Source: Duganella qianjiadongensis (GTDB lineage: Bacteria; Pseudomonadota; Gammaproteobacteria; Burkholderiales; Burkholderiaceae_D). Taken from it: a stretch of DNA of 64,000 nucleotides. This document shows, in pieces, positions 38,204-47,793 of this stretch. The position numbers and the translations under genes are program-made. How positions within the stretch are numbered: position 1 is the stretch's first letter; each line of letters starts with the position of its first letter. The stretch covers positions 62,001-126,000 of the forward strand of contig NZ_WWCM01000007.1 in NCBI RefSeq assembly GCF_009857915.1. The letters are read 5' to 3'. The notes beneath the pieces were generated by a model that saw only the letters and a program-made list of their open reading frames with translations, searched no databases and was not told where the DNA came from.

Positions 38204-39247
38204 ATGCATCGAATCTCTTGGTCTGCGCTGGCCGCTGCCATGCTATTTGCCAGCGCTGCATGCAGTGCTGCCGATGGAACCGCTGCGGTGGCCAGTACGC
38301 CGCCAGTGGTGCATAGCGCGTATAAACATCTGGCCCAGTGGCAGGACCCTGCCGCGCCGGTCATCACGGTAGCGCCGGACGGCGTGCGTCAGGCCTATCT
38401 GGCCGATGGTGCACGCCGCTTTGGCCGTGCAGCCCTGAGCTGGGCGTTTGCCAGCGGCGAATGCGGCGAGGAAGTCTGGGGCGAGGTAGGCGGCGCGCAG
38501 ATCGCTGCGGCCAACGTCGCCGCGTTTGCGCAGGCCGGTATCGGCTATGTGATTTCGACGGGCGGACAGGGCCATATGTTCACCTGCGCCACTGACGAAG
38601 GCATGGAGCGCTTCATCAGCCGTTATGACTCGCCTGCCTTGCTGGGGATAGATTTCGATATCGAAGAAGGCCAGACTGCGGCGCAGATCGATGCGCTGGT
38701 GGGACGTGCCAAAGTGGCACAGCAGCGCCGCCCCGGCCTGCGCTACAGCTTTACGGTAGCGACCCACGCGGCCTCCGATGGCAGCCTGCACAGCCTCAAT
38801 ACGCTGGGCGTAACCGTGCTCGATGCGGTACGCCGGCACGGCTTGAACAACTACACCTTCAACCTGATGGTGATGGATTATGGCCCGGCCTCGCGCAAGG
38901 TCTGCGTGGTGCGCAAGGGCCGCTGCGACATGGGGCGCTCGGCGCTGCAGGCCGCCCACAATGTGCACCGCAAGTACGGCATCCCTTATAGCCAGATCGA
39001 GCTGACCCCCATGCTGGGCGTGAACGACGTGGTGGAAAATGTCTTCACCGTAGCGGATATGCAGATGCTGGCGCGCGCAGTGGCACAGCAGAAGATGGCA
39101 GGCTTGCACTACTGGTCGCTGGACCGCGATACGCCATGCCGCCAGCCAGTAAAAGGCGCCGATGCGCAATGCAGCGGCATGGCGGGTGTGCCCGCTGCGG
39201 CCTATCTGCGCGCCATGGCTAAGCCGCGTAGCGAGGCACAGCAATGA
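38204..39247 (+). CDS. Secreted GH18-like chitinase/chitinase-fold protein
   Basis: 347 residues with a signal peptide; a Cys at 20 (ASAAC) leaves a weak chance of a lipoprotein. The GH18 catalytic strand is LLGIDFDIEEG, giving D150, D152 and the acid/base E154 of the DxDxE motif. LMVMDYG near 225 matches the family strand with the Asp-Tyr pair. No carbohydrate-binding module is seen. It would act on chitin oligomers in the periplasm or outside. Its stop overlaps the next gene (ATGA). Confidence 0.8.
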   Translation: MHRISWSALAAAMLFASAACSAADGTAAVASTPPVVHSAYKHLAQWQDPAAPVITVAPDGVRQAYLADGARRFGRAALSWAFASGECGEEVWGEVGGAQIAAANVAAFAQAGIGYVISTGGQGHMFTCATDEGMERFISRYDSPALLGIDFDIEEGQTAAQIDALVGRAKVAQQRRPGLRYSFTVATHAASDGSLHSLNTLGVTVLDAVRRHGLNNYTFNLMVMDYGPASRKVCVVRKGRCDMGRSALQAAHNVHRKYGIPYSQIELTPMLGVNDVVENVFTVADMQMLARAVAQQKMAGLHYWSLDRDTPCRQPVKGADAQCSGMAGVPAAAYLRAMAKPRSEAQQ

Positions 39248-40347
39248 AACGTCTGCTGGCGCTGGATGTACTGCGCGGCCTGACTGTCGCGCTGATGATA
39301 GTGGTGAATACGCCCGGTGACTGGGATAGCGTATACGCCCCGCTGCTGCACGTGCAGTGGCATGGCTTTACGCCGACCGACTGGGTGTTCCCCACCTTTC
39401 TGTTCGTGGTGGGGAATGCGCTGAGTTTTGCCGTGCCGCGCTATGCCGCGCAGGGCCATGGCGCGGTGCTGCGCAAGGCGCTCAAGCGCAATACCATCAT
39501 CTTCCTGCTGGGCTTTGCATTGTTCTGGTTCCCGTTCGTGACGCAGGACGCCAGTGGCAGTTGGGGTCTGATCCCGCTGGCGGGCACGCGCATACCGGGT
39601 GTGCTGCAGCGTATTGCGCTTTGCTCGCTGCTGGCAACGTTCATCCTGAATTTCTGGGGAAGCCGTGGCGCGGTGCTGTACTGCGTGTTGGCGTTGCTGG
39701 GATACTGGGGCGTGTTGCTGACCTTTGGCGATCTGACGCTGACGGGCAATGCACCGGCAAAGTTCGACATCTGGCTGCTCGGTGCGGCGCATCTGTATCA
39801 CGGCGAAGGCCTGCCGTTCGATCCGGAAGGCCTGCTCGGCACGCTGCCCGCGACGGTGAATGTGATAGCCGGCTATTTTACCGGCCGTATGCTGCTGCAG
39901 CAGGGCACAGGCAAGGCGACCCTGCGCCGCATGGTGCAGGCCGGCGTGCTGCTGGTGCTGCTGGCACTGTGCTGGCAGCTGGTGCTACCGCTGAATAAAA
40001 AGCTGTGGACCAGTTCCTACGCGCTGCTGACCATCGGTCTGGACCTGCTGATACTGGCGCTGCTGGTGTATGCCATCGAAGTACGCGGCCAGCGCGGCTG
40101 GACCTACTTCTTCGAGGTATTCGGCAAGAACACGCTGTTCATCTACATGCTGTCGGAACTGGCCGTGGTGGTGCTGGTTCGCATGCATGTCGGTACGGTG
40201 AGCGGCTATACGTGGCTGTATCAGCAGCTATTCCAGCCGCTGGCGCCGCCGCAGCTAGCTTCTTTGCTGTTCGCGATCTGCTTCATGCTGCTGTGCTGGC
40301 TGGTGGGCTGGCGCATGGACCAGCGCCAGTGGTATGTAAAGGTCTAG
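39244..40347 (+). CDS. NagX-type (DUF5009) membrane acyltransferase-like protein
   Basis: 367 residues, about 10 membrane helices. It starts KRLLALDVLRGLTVALMIVVNTPGDWD, with FTPTDWVFPTFLFVVGNALSF, typical of DUF5009/heparan-alpha-glucosaminide N-acetyltransferase-like proteins found in GlcNAc loci (NagX). The role may be acetylation or transport of amino sugars, but the family has no firm activity in bacteria. It overlaps the GH18-like gene by 4 bases and precedes a paralogue by 5. Confidence 0.85.
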   Translation: MKRLLALDVLRGLTVALMIVVNTPGDWDSVYAPLLHVQWHGFTPTDWVFPTFLFVVGNALSFAVPRYAAQGHGAVLRKALKRNTIIFLLGFALFWFPFVTQDASGSWGLIPLAGTRIPGVLQRIALCSLLATFILNFWGSRGAVLYCVLALLGYWGVLLTFGDLTLTGNAPAKFDIWLLGAAHLYHGEGLPFDPEGLLGTLPATVNVIAGYFTGRMLLQQGTGKATLRRMVQAGVLLVLLALCWQLVLPLNKKLWTSSYALLTIGLDLLILALLVYAIEVRGQRGWTYFFEVFGKNTLFIYMLSELAVVVLVRMHVGTVSGYTWLYQQLFQPLAPPQLASLLFAICFMLLCWLVGWRMDQRQWYVKV

Positions 40348-40352
40348 CTGCC

Positions 40353-41546
40353 ATGACTGCCAACATTGCAAGCGGGGCTGGCGGCTCCCCGCGCCTGCTC
40401 AGCCTCGACGCTTTCCGTGGTTGCGTGATCCTGACCATGATCTGGGTGAACTACCTGGCTGGCATGCCAGCCATCCCCTACTGGCTGGAACATGCGGGCC
40501 CACGCGCCGACGGCATCACCATGCCCGATCTGGTGTTCCCCGGTTTTCTGTTCATCGCCGGGATGGCCATTCCGCTGGCGCTGCGCCGCTCCGTGGGGCA
40601 GGTCACGCCGGCCTTGCTGGCACGGCTGTGCTGGCGCGCATTCAGCCTGATGGTGGCCGGTGTCGTGCTGGCCAATGTCTACCGCTACAGCGCCGCAGCG
40701 CTGCTGCCGCGTGCCTGCTACATGACACTGTTCTATCTGGCCATGCTGCTGCTGTGGCGGCAGGGCGGGGCGCGCTGGCAGGCATGGCTGGGCGCAGCGC
40801 TGATGCTGGTCTTGCTGCTGCTATTCCGTGGCCAGCCCGATGCCGATTTCCCCAGCCAGTATCTGACGCACGGCTGGTGGGGCATACTGGGCATGATAGG
40901 CTGGGCCTATCTGGTGTGCAGCCTGCTGTATCTGGTCACCGGCGGTAATGGCATGGCGCTGACAGGTGCGCTGGCTGGCCTGCTGGTGCTGTACATGGGC
41001 GGGACCGCGGGCGCCGTTGCCATTCCTGCTGCCTTGAACCAGCTGGTCAACGTACCGCAGGTGCTAGGCTCCACTGCTGCGAATATGCTGGCCGGTGTGC
41101 TGGCAACGCTGCTGCTGACTAAAGCCGGTGCCACGCCATGGCAGCGTGTGCGTGCGCTGGTCTGGCTGGCACTGGCGCTGTTCGCAGCGGGCCTGCTGCT
41201 GCGTCCCTATCACGGCATAAACAAGATACAGGCAACGGAGTCCTACACGCTGGTGTGTGCCGGCCTGATACTGGCCCTGTTCATCGTGTTCCATGTGCTG
41301 ATCGATCTCTGGCAGTGGCGCCGCTGGCGCCTGTTTCTGCTGCCTGCTGGGAGCAATGCGCTGTTCGCGTATATTGCCCCCGACCTGTGGGAGCAGAGCA
41401 TGGCCGTGCTGCACATGCCGCGCTGGTGGTGGCCGTATCTGGAGCAGGGCGGTGCGGCGGGTTTGCTGAATGCAGCCGTGATGACACTGGCGATGATGGC
41501 CTGCACTGCGCTGGCCAACCGTGCTGGCTGGCGCCTCAAGTTCTAA
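40353..41546 (+). CDS. Second NagX-type (DUF5009-like) membrane protein
   Basis: 397 residues, about 10 membrane helices. It begins PRLLSLDAFRGCVILTMIWVNYLAGMP with ITMPDLVFPGFLFIAGMAIPL, the same two landmarks as the preceding protein, so they are diverged tandem paralogues. The C-terminal half contains HGINKIQATESYTL. The ATG at 40353 is used; a longer frame upstream lies inside the previous gene and is not coding. It is the last gene of this transcription unit. Confidence 0.82.
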   Translation: MTANIASGAGGSPRLLSLDAFRGCVILTMIWVNYLAGMPAIPYWLEHAGPRADGITMPDLVFPGFLFIAGMAIPLALRRSVGQVTPALLARLCWRAFSLMVAGVVLANVYRYSAAALLPRACYMTLFYLAMLLLWRQGGARWQAWLGAALMLVLLLLFRGQPDADFPSQYLTHGWWGILGMIGWAYLVCSLLYLVTGGNGMALTGALAGLLVLYMGGTAGAVAIPAALNQLVNVPQVLGSTAANMLAGVLATLLLTKAGATPWQRVRALVWLALALFAAGLLLRPYHGINKIQATESYTLVCAGLILALFIVFHVLIDLWQWRRWRLFLLPAGSNALFAYIAPDLWEQSMAVLHMPRWWWPYLEQGGAAGLLNAAVMTLAMMACTALANRAGWRLKF

Positions 41547-41564
41547 TCCGCAAGGCGGAAAGCA

Positions 41565-41589
41565 CTGCGGCCGGATGAACCGGCCGCAG
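41565..41589. terminator. Strong hairpin between convergent genes
   Basis: CTGCGGCCGG-ATGAA-CCGGCCGCAG, a perfect 10-base stem. There is no T-tract, so termination is probable but not certain on either strand. Confidence 0.6.
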
Positions 41590-41613
41590 AGTGGAGACGC
41601 TAGGTGCTACCGA

Positions 41614-42912
41614 TTACTTGGCATCAGCTGCTTTAGGCGGATTCTGGTACATGATCCAGTAGCGGGCCAGATCGCCACGGCCGTCGTTGCCGGTGATGGT
41701 TTCCAGCAGTTTGATCGACTCTTCCTTTTTGCCTGCCAGTGCCAATGCATAGCCCAGACGCAGTTTGGCATCTTCAGGGTTTTTCGACACGCCTTTGGCA
41801 ATGCCCTGTTTCATCAGGTCGATACCTTTGTCGAACTGGCCCAGTGCGATGTAGTTGTAGCCCAGATTGACCAGACCCACGCCGTCTTTCGATTTCATCG
41901 CAGCGTCGATACCTTTGTCGATGTTTTTGGCATCGTCGGCAGCGCCTTTGTTGGCGTTGTCTTTGACTTTCTGGATCAGCGCTTTGTCTTTACCGGCTGG
42001 CACACCGTTAGGGTAAGCCTTGTCCATGGCGACTTTACCTTCGGTGAAGAAGCCGCCCAGCACGGCCAGATCACCCAGTTCGGTGTAGTCTTCGGTTTCC
42101 ATTTTCGATGGCGCTGCCAGCGCTTTCAGGCGCGCCACATCCAGATCGAAACGGGTCGAGTAGGTTTTTTTGCCGCGCGTACGGTTCAGCAGGTCGAACC
42201 AGTAGTCTTCGGTGGCGTAGTAGCGGGTCAGCTCTTCCACGGCTTGCAGATACAGTTCGGTATCCTTGGTCTTGATGCCGATGTTACCCAGCAGGTTCAA
42301 CTCGTCTTTCGGTGGGGCGATGCCGGTTTTCTTGGCCGCTTCCACGTCTTTCAGCACTTCAGTTTTGGCACCGGCGAAATCGTTTTTGAAGAACATCGAA
42401 CGCACGATGTACTGGCGCTGCTTCTGGGTGTCGCCCGACTCGGTGCCATAGCGGTTGAACCAGGTAATGGCCTGATCGTAGTCCTTGATGTTGCTGTAGT
42501 AGATGCCGGCGATGGCGTCGATGAAGCGCAGTTTGTTTTCCTGGGTCAGACGGCCCGATTCCACCATTTCAGCCAGTGCTTTCACGCTCATTTCATGGTT
42601 GGCCGAAGCCTGGCCCAGTTGCACGCGCATCTGGTTCAGGATGAACTGCTCGTACGGAGTAACGTTAGGCATGGCGGCCGACTGGTCGATGCGGCTCTGG
42701 AAATCAGCGAAGTTCTTGTTTGCCAGCAGATCTTTGGTCTGGGCCGGGTCGATCAGTTTGAAGATCTCCGGACGCACGGTGTCCTTAGGCGGTTCGGCCG
42801 GTTTGGCCGCTTCGGCGGCAACGACAGGGGTCATACCCAGCAGGGTAGGGGCGGCGTTCAGGCCTATGGCGGCCAGCAGCAGACTAAGACGGGCGAAACG
42901 AATGTGGGACAT
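41614..42912 (-). CDS. Exported tetratricopeptide-repeat protein
   Basis: 432 residues with a signal peptide (about 1-33, ending PVVAA). The body is helical repeats, including IYYSNIKDYDQAITWFNRYG and LGYNYIALGQFDKGIDLMKQGI followed by LRLGYALALAGKKEESIKLL, which are TPR units. It is periplasmic and probably a scaffold. It is on the same strand as the GlcNAc operon but 105 bases beyond its last gene, so it may have its own promoter. Function is unknown. Confidence 0.75.
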   Translation of the reverse strand: MSHIRFARLSLLLAAIGLNAAPTLLGMTPVVAAEAAKPAEPPKDTVRPEIFKLIDPAQTKDLLANKNFADFQSRIDQSAAMPNVTPYEQFILNQMRVQLGQASANHEMSVKALAEMVESGRLTQENKLRFIDAIAGIYYSNIKDYDQAITWFNRYGTESGDTQKQRQYIVRSMFFKNDFAGAKTEVLKDVEAAKKTGIAPPKDELNLLGNIGIKTKDTELYLQAVEELTRYYATEDYWFDLLNRTRGKKTYSTRFDLDVARLKALAAPSKMETEDYTELGDLAVLGGFFTEGKVAMDKAYPNGVPAGKDKALIQKVKDNANKGAADDAKNIDKGIDAAMKSKDGVGLVNLGYNYIALGQFDKGIDLMKQGIAKGVSKNPEDAKLRLGYALALAGKKEESIKLLETITGNDGRGDLARYWIMYQNPPKAADAK

Positions 42913-43017
42913 GAATTATCCTTCTATCAAACAATTGAGCGAACGGGCTGGTAGGCCCTGCCGTCGCGACGGAGTAAACCCGCGTATTGTTACATAAAAC
43001 TGGCGGAAAAACTGCAA

Positions 43018-44130
43018 TCAAGCGCGTCGTGCGGTGCTGGCGAGGGCCAGACCGCTGCGGTCGAAAATGTGGCACTGCAGCACAGGCAGCTGTAAATGGC
43101 TGCGCTGCTGGTCCTGCAGGGCCGCGGCATCAGCCGGTGCGCGGATGGCAATCAGCTCGCTGCTGCCATCCAGACTGGCGTAGACGATGGACTGGTCGCC
43201 CAGATATTCGATATGGCCGATGCGTACTTCCACCGTGTTATGACCGGCCGCAGGCGCAAGGCGCAGATGCTCGGCGCGTACGCCCAGCGTGACACGGTCG
43301 CCGCAACTGACGCTGGCGCCGGCCCCGCAGGCCACGGCCACGATGGCTCCCCCGGGCAGCAGCAGATTAAGCTGCTCGGCGCTGCTGGCGATGACTTCGG
43401 CGCTGATGAAGTTCATCTTCGGCGTGCCGAGGAAGCCCGCAACAAATAGATTGGCCGGATGGTTGTACAGCTGGTGCGGCGTGCCAACCTGCTCGATGCG
43501 GCCGCCGTTGAACACGGCGATGCGCTGGCCCAGCGTCATGGCTTCCACCTGATCGTGGGTGACATAGATCATGGTGGTCTTGAGTTCGCGGTGCAGACGG
43601 CTGATTTCCACCCGCATCTGCACGCGCAGGCTGGCATCGAGATTCGATAGCGGTTCGTCGAACAGGAACAGCTCCGGCGTGCGCACGATGGCGCGGCCTA
43701 TGGCCACACGCTGGCGCTGGCCGCCCGACAGTTCGGACGGTTTGCGCTGCAGCAGCTGGGTGATCTGCAGGGTGGCAGCGGCGCGCTGTACGGCAGCGTC
43801 GATTGCCGCCGCTTTCTGCCCTGCCAGCTTGAGAGCGAAGGCCATATTCTCGTACACCGTCATGTGCGGGTACAGCGCATACGACTGGAACACCATGGCC
43901 AGCTTGCGCTGCGCCGGGGCGATATCGTTGGCACGCACGCCGCCGATGTGCAGATCGCCGCCGCTGATATTTTCCAGACCGGCGATCATGCGCAGCAGGG
44001 TGGATTTGCCGCAGCCGGACGGACCGACGAATACCATCAGTTCGCCGTCGGCGATATCGAGGTCGATGCCATGCAGAACAGCGGTTTTATCGTAATGCTT
44101 GACGATCTGTGTGAGACTGACACTGGCCAT
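43018..44130 (-). CDS. Sugar ABC transporter ATP-binding protein (UgpC/MsmK/MalK type)
   Basis: 370 residues. Walker A GPSGCGKST near residue 40, signature LSGGQRQRVAIGRAIV, Walker B LFLFDEPLSNLD, and H-loop IYVTHDQVEAM. A C-terminal TOBE region follows (about 240-370), as in carbohydrate importers of the CUT1 class. It energises the two permeases encoded upstream in the same operon (46978-48647), although separated from them by nagZ and an MFS gene. The gap to the MFS gene is 4 bases. Confidence 0.92.
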   Translation of the reverse strand: MASVSLTQIVKHYDKTAVLHGIDLDIADGELMVFVGPSGCGKSTLLRMIAGLENISGGDLHIGGVRANDIAPAQRKLAMVFQSYALYPHMTVYENMAFALKLAGQKAAAIDAAVQRAAATLQITQLLQRKPSELSGGQRQRVAIGRAIVRTPELFLFDEPLSNLDASLRVQMRVEISRLHRELKTTMIYVTHDQVEAMTLGQRIAVFNGGRIEQVGTPHQLYNHPANLFVAGFLGTPKMNFISAEVIASSAEQLNLLLPGGAIVAVACGAGASVSCGDRVTLGVRAEHLRLAPAAGHNTVEVRIGHIEYLGDQSIVYASLDGSSELIAIRAPADAAALQDQQRSHLQLPVLQCHIFDRSGLALASTARRA

Positions 44131-44134
44131 GGAT

Positions 44135-45451
44135 TCAACCCGCGCTGGAGGCGGCTGGCTGGCCTTCCGCTTCTGCCTCGTCCTCCTGCGGACGGGCGGC
44201 CATGGGGATCAGCTGCGACAGCACCGCCACCGGCACGGCGCAGATCATCACCCACACGAAGAAGTTGCGGTAGCCCAGAGCCAGCTGGATGTCGCCGCTG
44301 AACAGTTTGAACAGCACGAAGCCCAGCTGCATCACGCCGGTGGCGAAAGCATAGTGGGCAGTCTGGTATTTGCCCGGCGCGACTACCTGCATCATGTACA
44401 GGATCAGGCCGACAAAGCCGAAGCCATAGCCGAACATTTCCACGCTCAGGGCCACACCGATCACCGATAGCTCGCTAGGCTGGAATACGGATAGCAGGTA
44501 GAACGCCAGATTCGGCAGGTTCACCGCCAGTATCAGCCACAGGATGGCACGCTTGAGGCTGAGCCACGAAGTAAAGTAGCCGCCGGCGATACTGCCGACC
44601 ACAAAGGCCACCGTGCCCACCGTGCCATATACGGCGCCCACTTCGGCGGTGCTCAGACCGAGGCCGCCCAGATGGCGCGCCTCGCGCAGGAACAGCGGGC
44701 CGATCGACTGCACCTGTGCTTCGCCGGCGCGGAACAGGATGATGAAGATGATGGAAACCCAGATGCCTTTTTTGCGGAAGAATTCGATGATTACCTGCCA
44801 TAGCGTGCGCGCAATCGCTGCTGCATTGTGCTCGTCGCTGGTGGCGTTCTTTGCCAGCGGCAGCGCCCAGCTGTTGTATAGGCCTAGGGTGACCATGATG
44901 GCGGCGAGGATGCAGTAGCTGATGGTCCATGCCGGGACCACACCGATGGATTTTTCGAAGTGACCGGCCAGCAGCAGCAGGCCGCCCGTGGTGAAGAATT
45001 TGCCGGCATTGAAGAAGGTGCCGGTCCAGCCGGCGTATTGTGCCTGACCTTTCTCGTCGAGGCTGGTGATGTACAGGCCGTCGCAGGCGATATCGTGGGT
45101 GGCGGCTGAAATTGCCACCAGTCCCAGCATGGTCAGTACGGCAGCAAACCAGAATGGCGTATGCAGCGACAGCGCTACGCCGCCCAGACACAGACCGCCC
45201 AGAATCTGGAAGCTGACCACCACCAGCTTCTTGCTACTGGCCAGTTCGAGGAAGGGGCTCCACAATGGTTTGAACACCCAGGCAAATCCGATCAGACCAG
45301 TCCAGTGATTGAGCTCATCGTTGGGCACGCCCATACTCTTGAGCATCTGGTTAGCCACGATCATCACGGCGAAGAATGGCAGGCCCTGCGCCAGATACAG
45401 GCTGGGCACCCAGAATTTCGGGTTGCGTACGGCTGCTGTGCTGTGTTCCAT
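44135..45451 (-). CDS. AmpG-like MFS permease of the GlcNAc operon
   Basis: 438 residues, about 12 membrane helices. It starts NPKFWVPSLYLAQGLPFFAVMIVAN and contains ISAATHDIACDGLYITSLDEKGQAQYAGW, the hallmark of AmpG/PAT-family permeases that import GlcNAc-anhydromuropeptides. Located between a GH3 hexosaminidase and the ABC ATPase, it likely imports GlcNAc, chitobiose or muropeptides. It is a second import route besides the ABC transporter. Confidence 0.82.
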   Translation of the reverse strand: MEHSTAAVRNPKFWVPSLYLAQGLPFFAVMIVANQMLKSMGVPNDELNHWTGLIGFAWVFKPLWSPFLELASSKKLVVVSFQILGGLCLGGVALSLHTPFWFAAVLTMLGLVAISAATHDIACDGLYITSLDEKGQAQYAGWTGTFFNAGKFFTTGGLLLLAGHFEKSIGVVPAWTISYCILAAIMVTLGLYNSWALPLAKNATSDEHNAAAIARTLWQVIIEFFRKKGIWVSIIFIILFRAGEAQVQSIGPLFLREARHLGGLGLSTAEVGAVYGTVGTVAFVVGSIAGGYFTSWLSLKRAILWLILAVNLPNLAFYLLSVFQPSELSVIGVALSVEMFGYGFGFVGLILYMMQVVAPGKYQTAHYAFATGVMQLGFVLFKLFSGDIQLALGYRNFFVWVMICAVPVAVLSQLIPMAARPQEDEAEAEGQPAASSAG

Positions 45452-45472
45452 GTGGTGTCTCCCCTCAGATTT

Positions 45473-46981
45473 TTATGATTCGAAGCCTGCGACCGGTACC
45501 CGGCCGCTAGCTTCCAGCGCGCCGGACAGCCACTGATTGATGGCTTCCAGCGCAGGCTGGGCAAAACCATAGGTGAGCAGGGCAGGTGCCTGAATATCGA
45601 GCGCCTGGTACGGATTCCACAGCGCCAGATGCAGGTCCGGTTTCCAGTTGCTGCGGGCGTTGTCGCCGTAGCGCAGGCGCGAGGTGGAGGCCAGCATGGT
45701 GTAGCGGCCATCGTCGGGCAGGCTGCTCCAGTCGAAGCTGTCGGCGTCGTGATAGGTCACCAGTTCCACGTCATACAGCGCGCGCAGCGAGTCGGCCACC
45801 ACGGCTGCCGGTACGCCAGCTTCCGACACGCCGTCGCTCACTACATCCTGCCGCGCGACCAGACGCACGCGCGCACCGGCTGGCGGGCGTTGTGGCGCGC
45901 CGTAGGCGGTAAGGCTGCGCTGCCAGCCTTCGGCCATGATGCGGCGGTCGCTGGCATCTTCCTTGTAGGAGCGCTGCTTGCACGGATAGGCCTGTGCCAG
46001 TGCGCCCAGCCGGGCCAGCCGGCGCTGGATATCGGCCTGCGAGATTTCGCCCGAAGCGATGGCGGCAGCGATGGCGTTCAGGGTTTCTTCCTGCGTTTCG
46101 GTGGTACCTAGCGCCATTACCATGTCGGCGCCTGCCGTCAGGGCCCGTACGGCGGCATTGCCGACGCCGTAGCGACCTGCGATGGCGTGCATGTCCATAC
46201 CGTCGGTGATGATGATGCCCTGATACTGCCATTCCTCGCGCAGCATGCCGGTGAGGATGCGGCGCGACATGGTGGCCGGGTTATCGGCGTCCAGCGTGGG
46301 GTAGACGATGTGGGCCGTCATCATGGCCGGTGCTGCACCGGCAGCAATGCGGAACGGCGCCAGTTCCATGCGTTCCAGCTCCGCCACCGGTTTGTCCACG
46401 GTGGGCAGGTCACGGTGCGAGTCGACGCTGGTGTCGCCGTGACCGGGGAAGTGCTTGACGCAGCAGGCCACGCCTTCGGCGTGCGAGCCGGCCATCCATG
46501 CCATCGCCAGTTCGGCGGCGCGGGTGGGCTCGGCGCCAAACGAGCGCTCGGCGATGACAGGGTTGTGCGGGTTGTTGTTCAGGTCCAGCACGGGCGCGAA
46601 GTTCCAGTTGAAGCCCAGTGCCTTGACGGCACGCGCCACGGCGGCGCCGGTGCGGTAGCTCAGATCGAGGTCGTTCGCAGCACCGAGGCCCATGGCTGCG
46701 GGCGGCGCCGGCACCCAGGTGGAACGCACCACGGCGCCGCCTTCCTGATCGATGGCGATCAGGGCTTCGTCGCCCATTGCGGCGCGCAGGTCGGCGGTCA
46801 GTTTGGCCAGCTGGACGGAATCCGTCATATTGCCGCGGAACAGACAGACGGCGCGGATGCCATTGGTCTTGAGGAATTCAGCGGTGGCGGCATCGAGCGT
46901 GGTGCCGGGGAAGCGGATCATGATCAGCTGGCCGGCCAGCTGGCGCAACTGGGCTTGGGTAAGTTCTGGGGTTAAGGTCAT
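45473..46981 (-). CDS. nagZ: GH3 beta-N-acetylhexosaminidase (NagZ-like)
   Basis: 502 residues. The GH3 barrel shows LIAIDQEGGAVVR, the His/Asp catalytic loop KHFPGHGDTSVDSHRDLP and the nucleophile Asp in IITDGMDMHAIA. This loop is specific for NagZ-type N-acetylglucosaminidases. A C-terminal domain of about 150 residues (beyond the 340-residue E. coli NagZ) is extra and resembles the GH3 C-domain. No signal peptide is seen, so it is cytosolic. The ATG at 46981 overlaps the permease stop by 4 bases. Confidence 0.9.
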   Translation of the reverse strand: MTLTPELTQAQLRQLAGQLIMIRFPGTTLDAATAEFLKTNGIRAVCLFRGNMTDSVQLAKLTADLRAAMGDEALIAIDQEGGAVVRSTWVPAPPAAMGLGAANDLDLSYRTGAAVARAVKALGFNWNFAPVLDLNNNPHNPVIAERSFGAEPTRAAELAMAWMAGSHAEGVACCVKHFPGHGDTSVDSHRDLPTVDKPVAELERMELAPFRIAAGAAPAMMTAHIVYPTLDADNPATMSRRILTGMLREEWQYQGIIITDGMDMHAIAGRYGVGNAAVRALTAGADMVMALGTTETQEETLNAIAAAIASGEISQADIQRRLARLGALAQAYPCKQRSYKEDASDRRIMAEGWQRSLTAYGAPQRPPAGARVRLVARQDVVSDGVSEAGVPAAVVADSLRALYDVELVTYHDADSFDWSSLPDDGRYTMLASTSRLRYGDNARSNWKPDLHLALWNPYQALDIQAPALLTYGFAQPALEAINQWLSGALEASGRVPVAGFES

Positions 46982-47793
46982 TTCACTGCTCCATCCATGC
47001 CGCGCATGAAGAATCGTTGAGTAAAGAGGAAGGCTGCCAGCGTGGGCAGTATGGTTAGCACGGTGCCTGCGGCGATGACGCGCGTGCTGCTGCCGAAGGT
47101 GCCGCGTAAATACAGCACACCTACCGACAGCGGGAACTGGTCCGGCTTGCTCATCACGATGGATGGCCAGATGTATTCGTTCCATGCTTCCACTGCCGTC
47201 AGTATGCCAACGGTGGCCAGCCACGGCGCTATCAGGGGGAGCATGATTTTATAAAAGATGGTCCATTCCGAAGCGCCATCCACGCGCGCTGCATCAATCA
47301 GGTCCTGCGGCACTTCTTCGAAGGCCTGCTTGAGCAGCAGGATGGCGACGGCCGTGACCACGTTGGGCAGTATCACACCGGTGTAGGTGTCGACCAGACT
47401 GAGTTTGGTCACGGTGATGAAGTTGACGAGGAAGTTCACTTCCGACGGCAGCACCAGGGTGGCCAGTATCAGGCCGAACACCAGCTTGCGGCCTTTGAAC
47501 TGCATGCGTGCCAGCGGGTAGGCGGCGGCCGAGCACAGGGCCAGTTTCCAAAACACGGTGCAGGCGGCGATCAGCAGGGAGTTGCCGAGGAAGCTGGCCA
47601 TGGGCAGTGTGTCGAAGACGGCGATGAAATTGGCCAGCGATGGTTCGCGCGGCCAGAAGGTGGGCGGGAAGGCGAAGATATTGCCTTCCGTGGACAGGGC
47701 CGTCACCAGCGTCCACCAGAACGGGAACACGCACACCAGTGCCAGTGCGCTGAGCAGCAGATAGTGGGCAAGTGTTTTCAAGGTCGTCTTCAT
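46978..47793 (-). CDS. Sugar ABC transporter permease (UgpE/MalG type)
   Basis: 271 residues, six membrane helices. The EAA loop reads DAARVDGASEWTIFYKIMLPLIAP, and the C-terminal QRFFMRGMDGAVK is typical of MalG/UgpE. The ATG at 47793 overlaps the preceding permease stop by 4 bases. It pairs with that permease to form the channel of a CUT1-type amino-sugar importer. Confidence 0.92.
   Translation of the reverse strand: MKTTLKTLAHYLLLSALALVCVFPFWWTLVTALSTEGNIFAFPPTFWPREPSLANFIAVFDTLPMASFLGNSLLIAACTVFWKLALCSAAAYPLARMQFKGRKLVFGLILATLVLPSEVNFLVNFITVTKLSLVDTYTGVILPNVVTAVAILLLKQAFEEVPQDLIDAARVDGASEWTIFYKIMLPLIAPWLATVGILTAVEAWNEYIWPSIVMSKPDQFPLSVGVLYLRGTFGSSTRVIAAGTVLTILPTLAAFLFTQRFFMRGMDGAVK

Noticed and set aside
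35411..38209. 932-residue open frame antisense to the TonB receptor
   Set aside because: Same shadow effect; no ribosome site, low-complexity composition, and the plus-strand receptor is complete with signal peptide and terminal Phe.
40005..40352. N-terminal extension of the second NagX-type protein
   Set aside because: It lies entirely inside the first NagX gene in another frame and encodes an Ala/Gly/His-rich shadow; the ATG at 40353 gives the family start.
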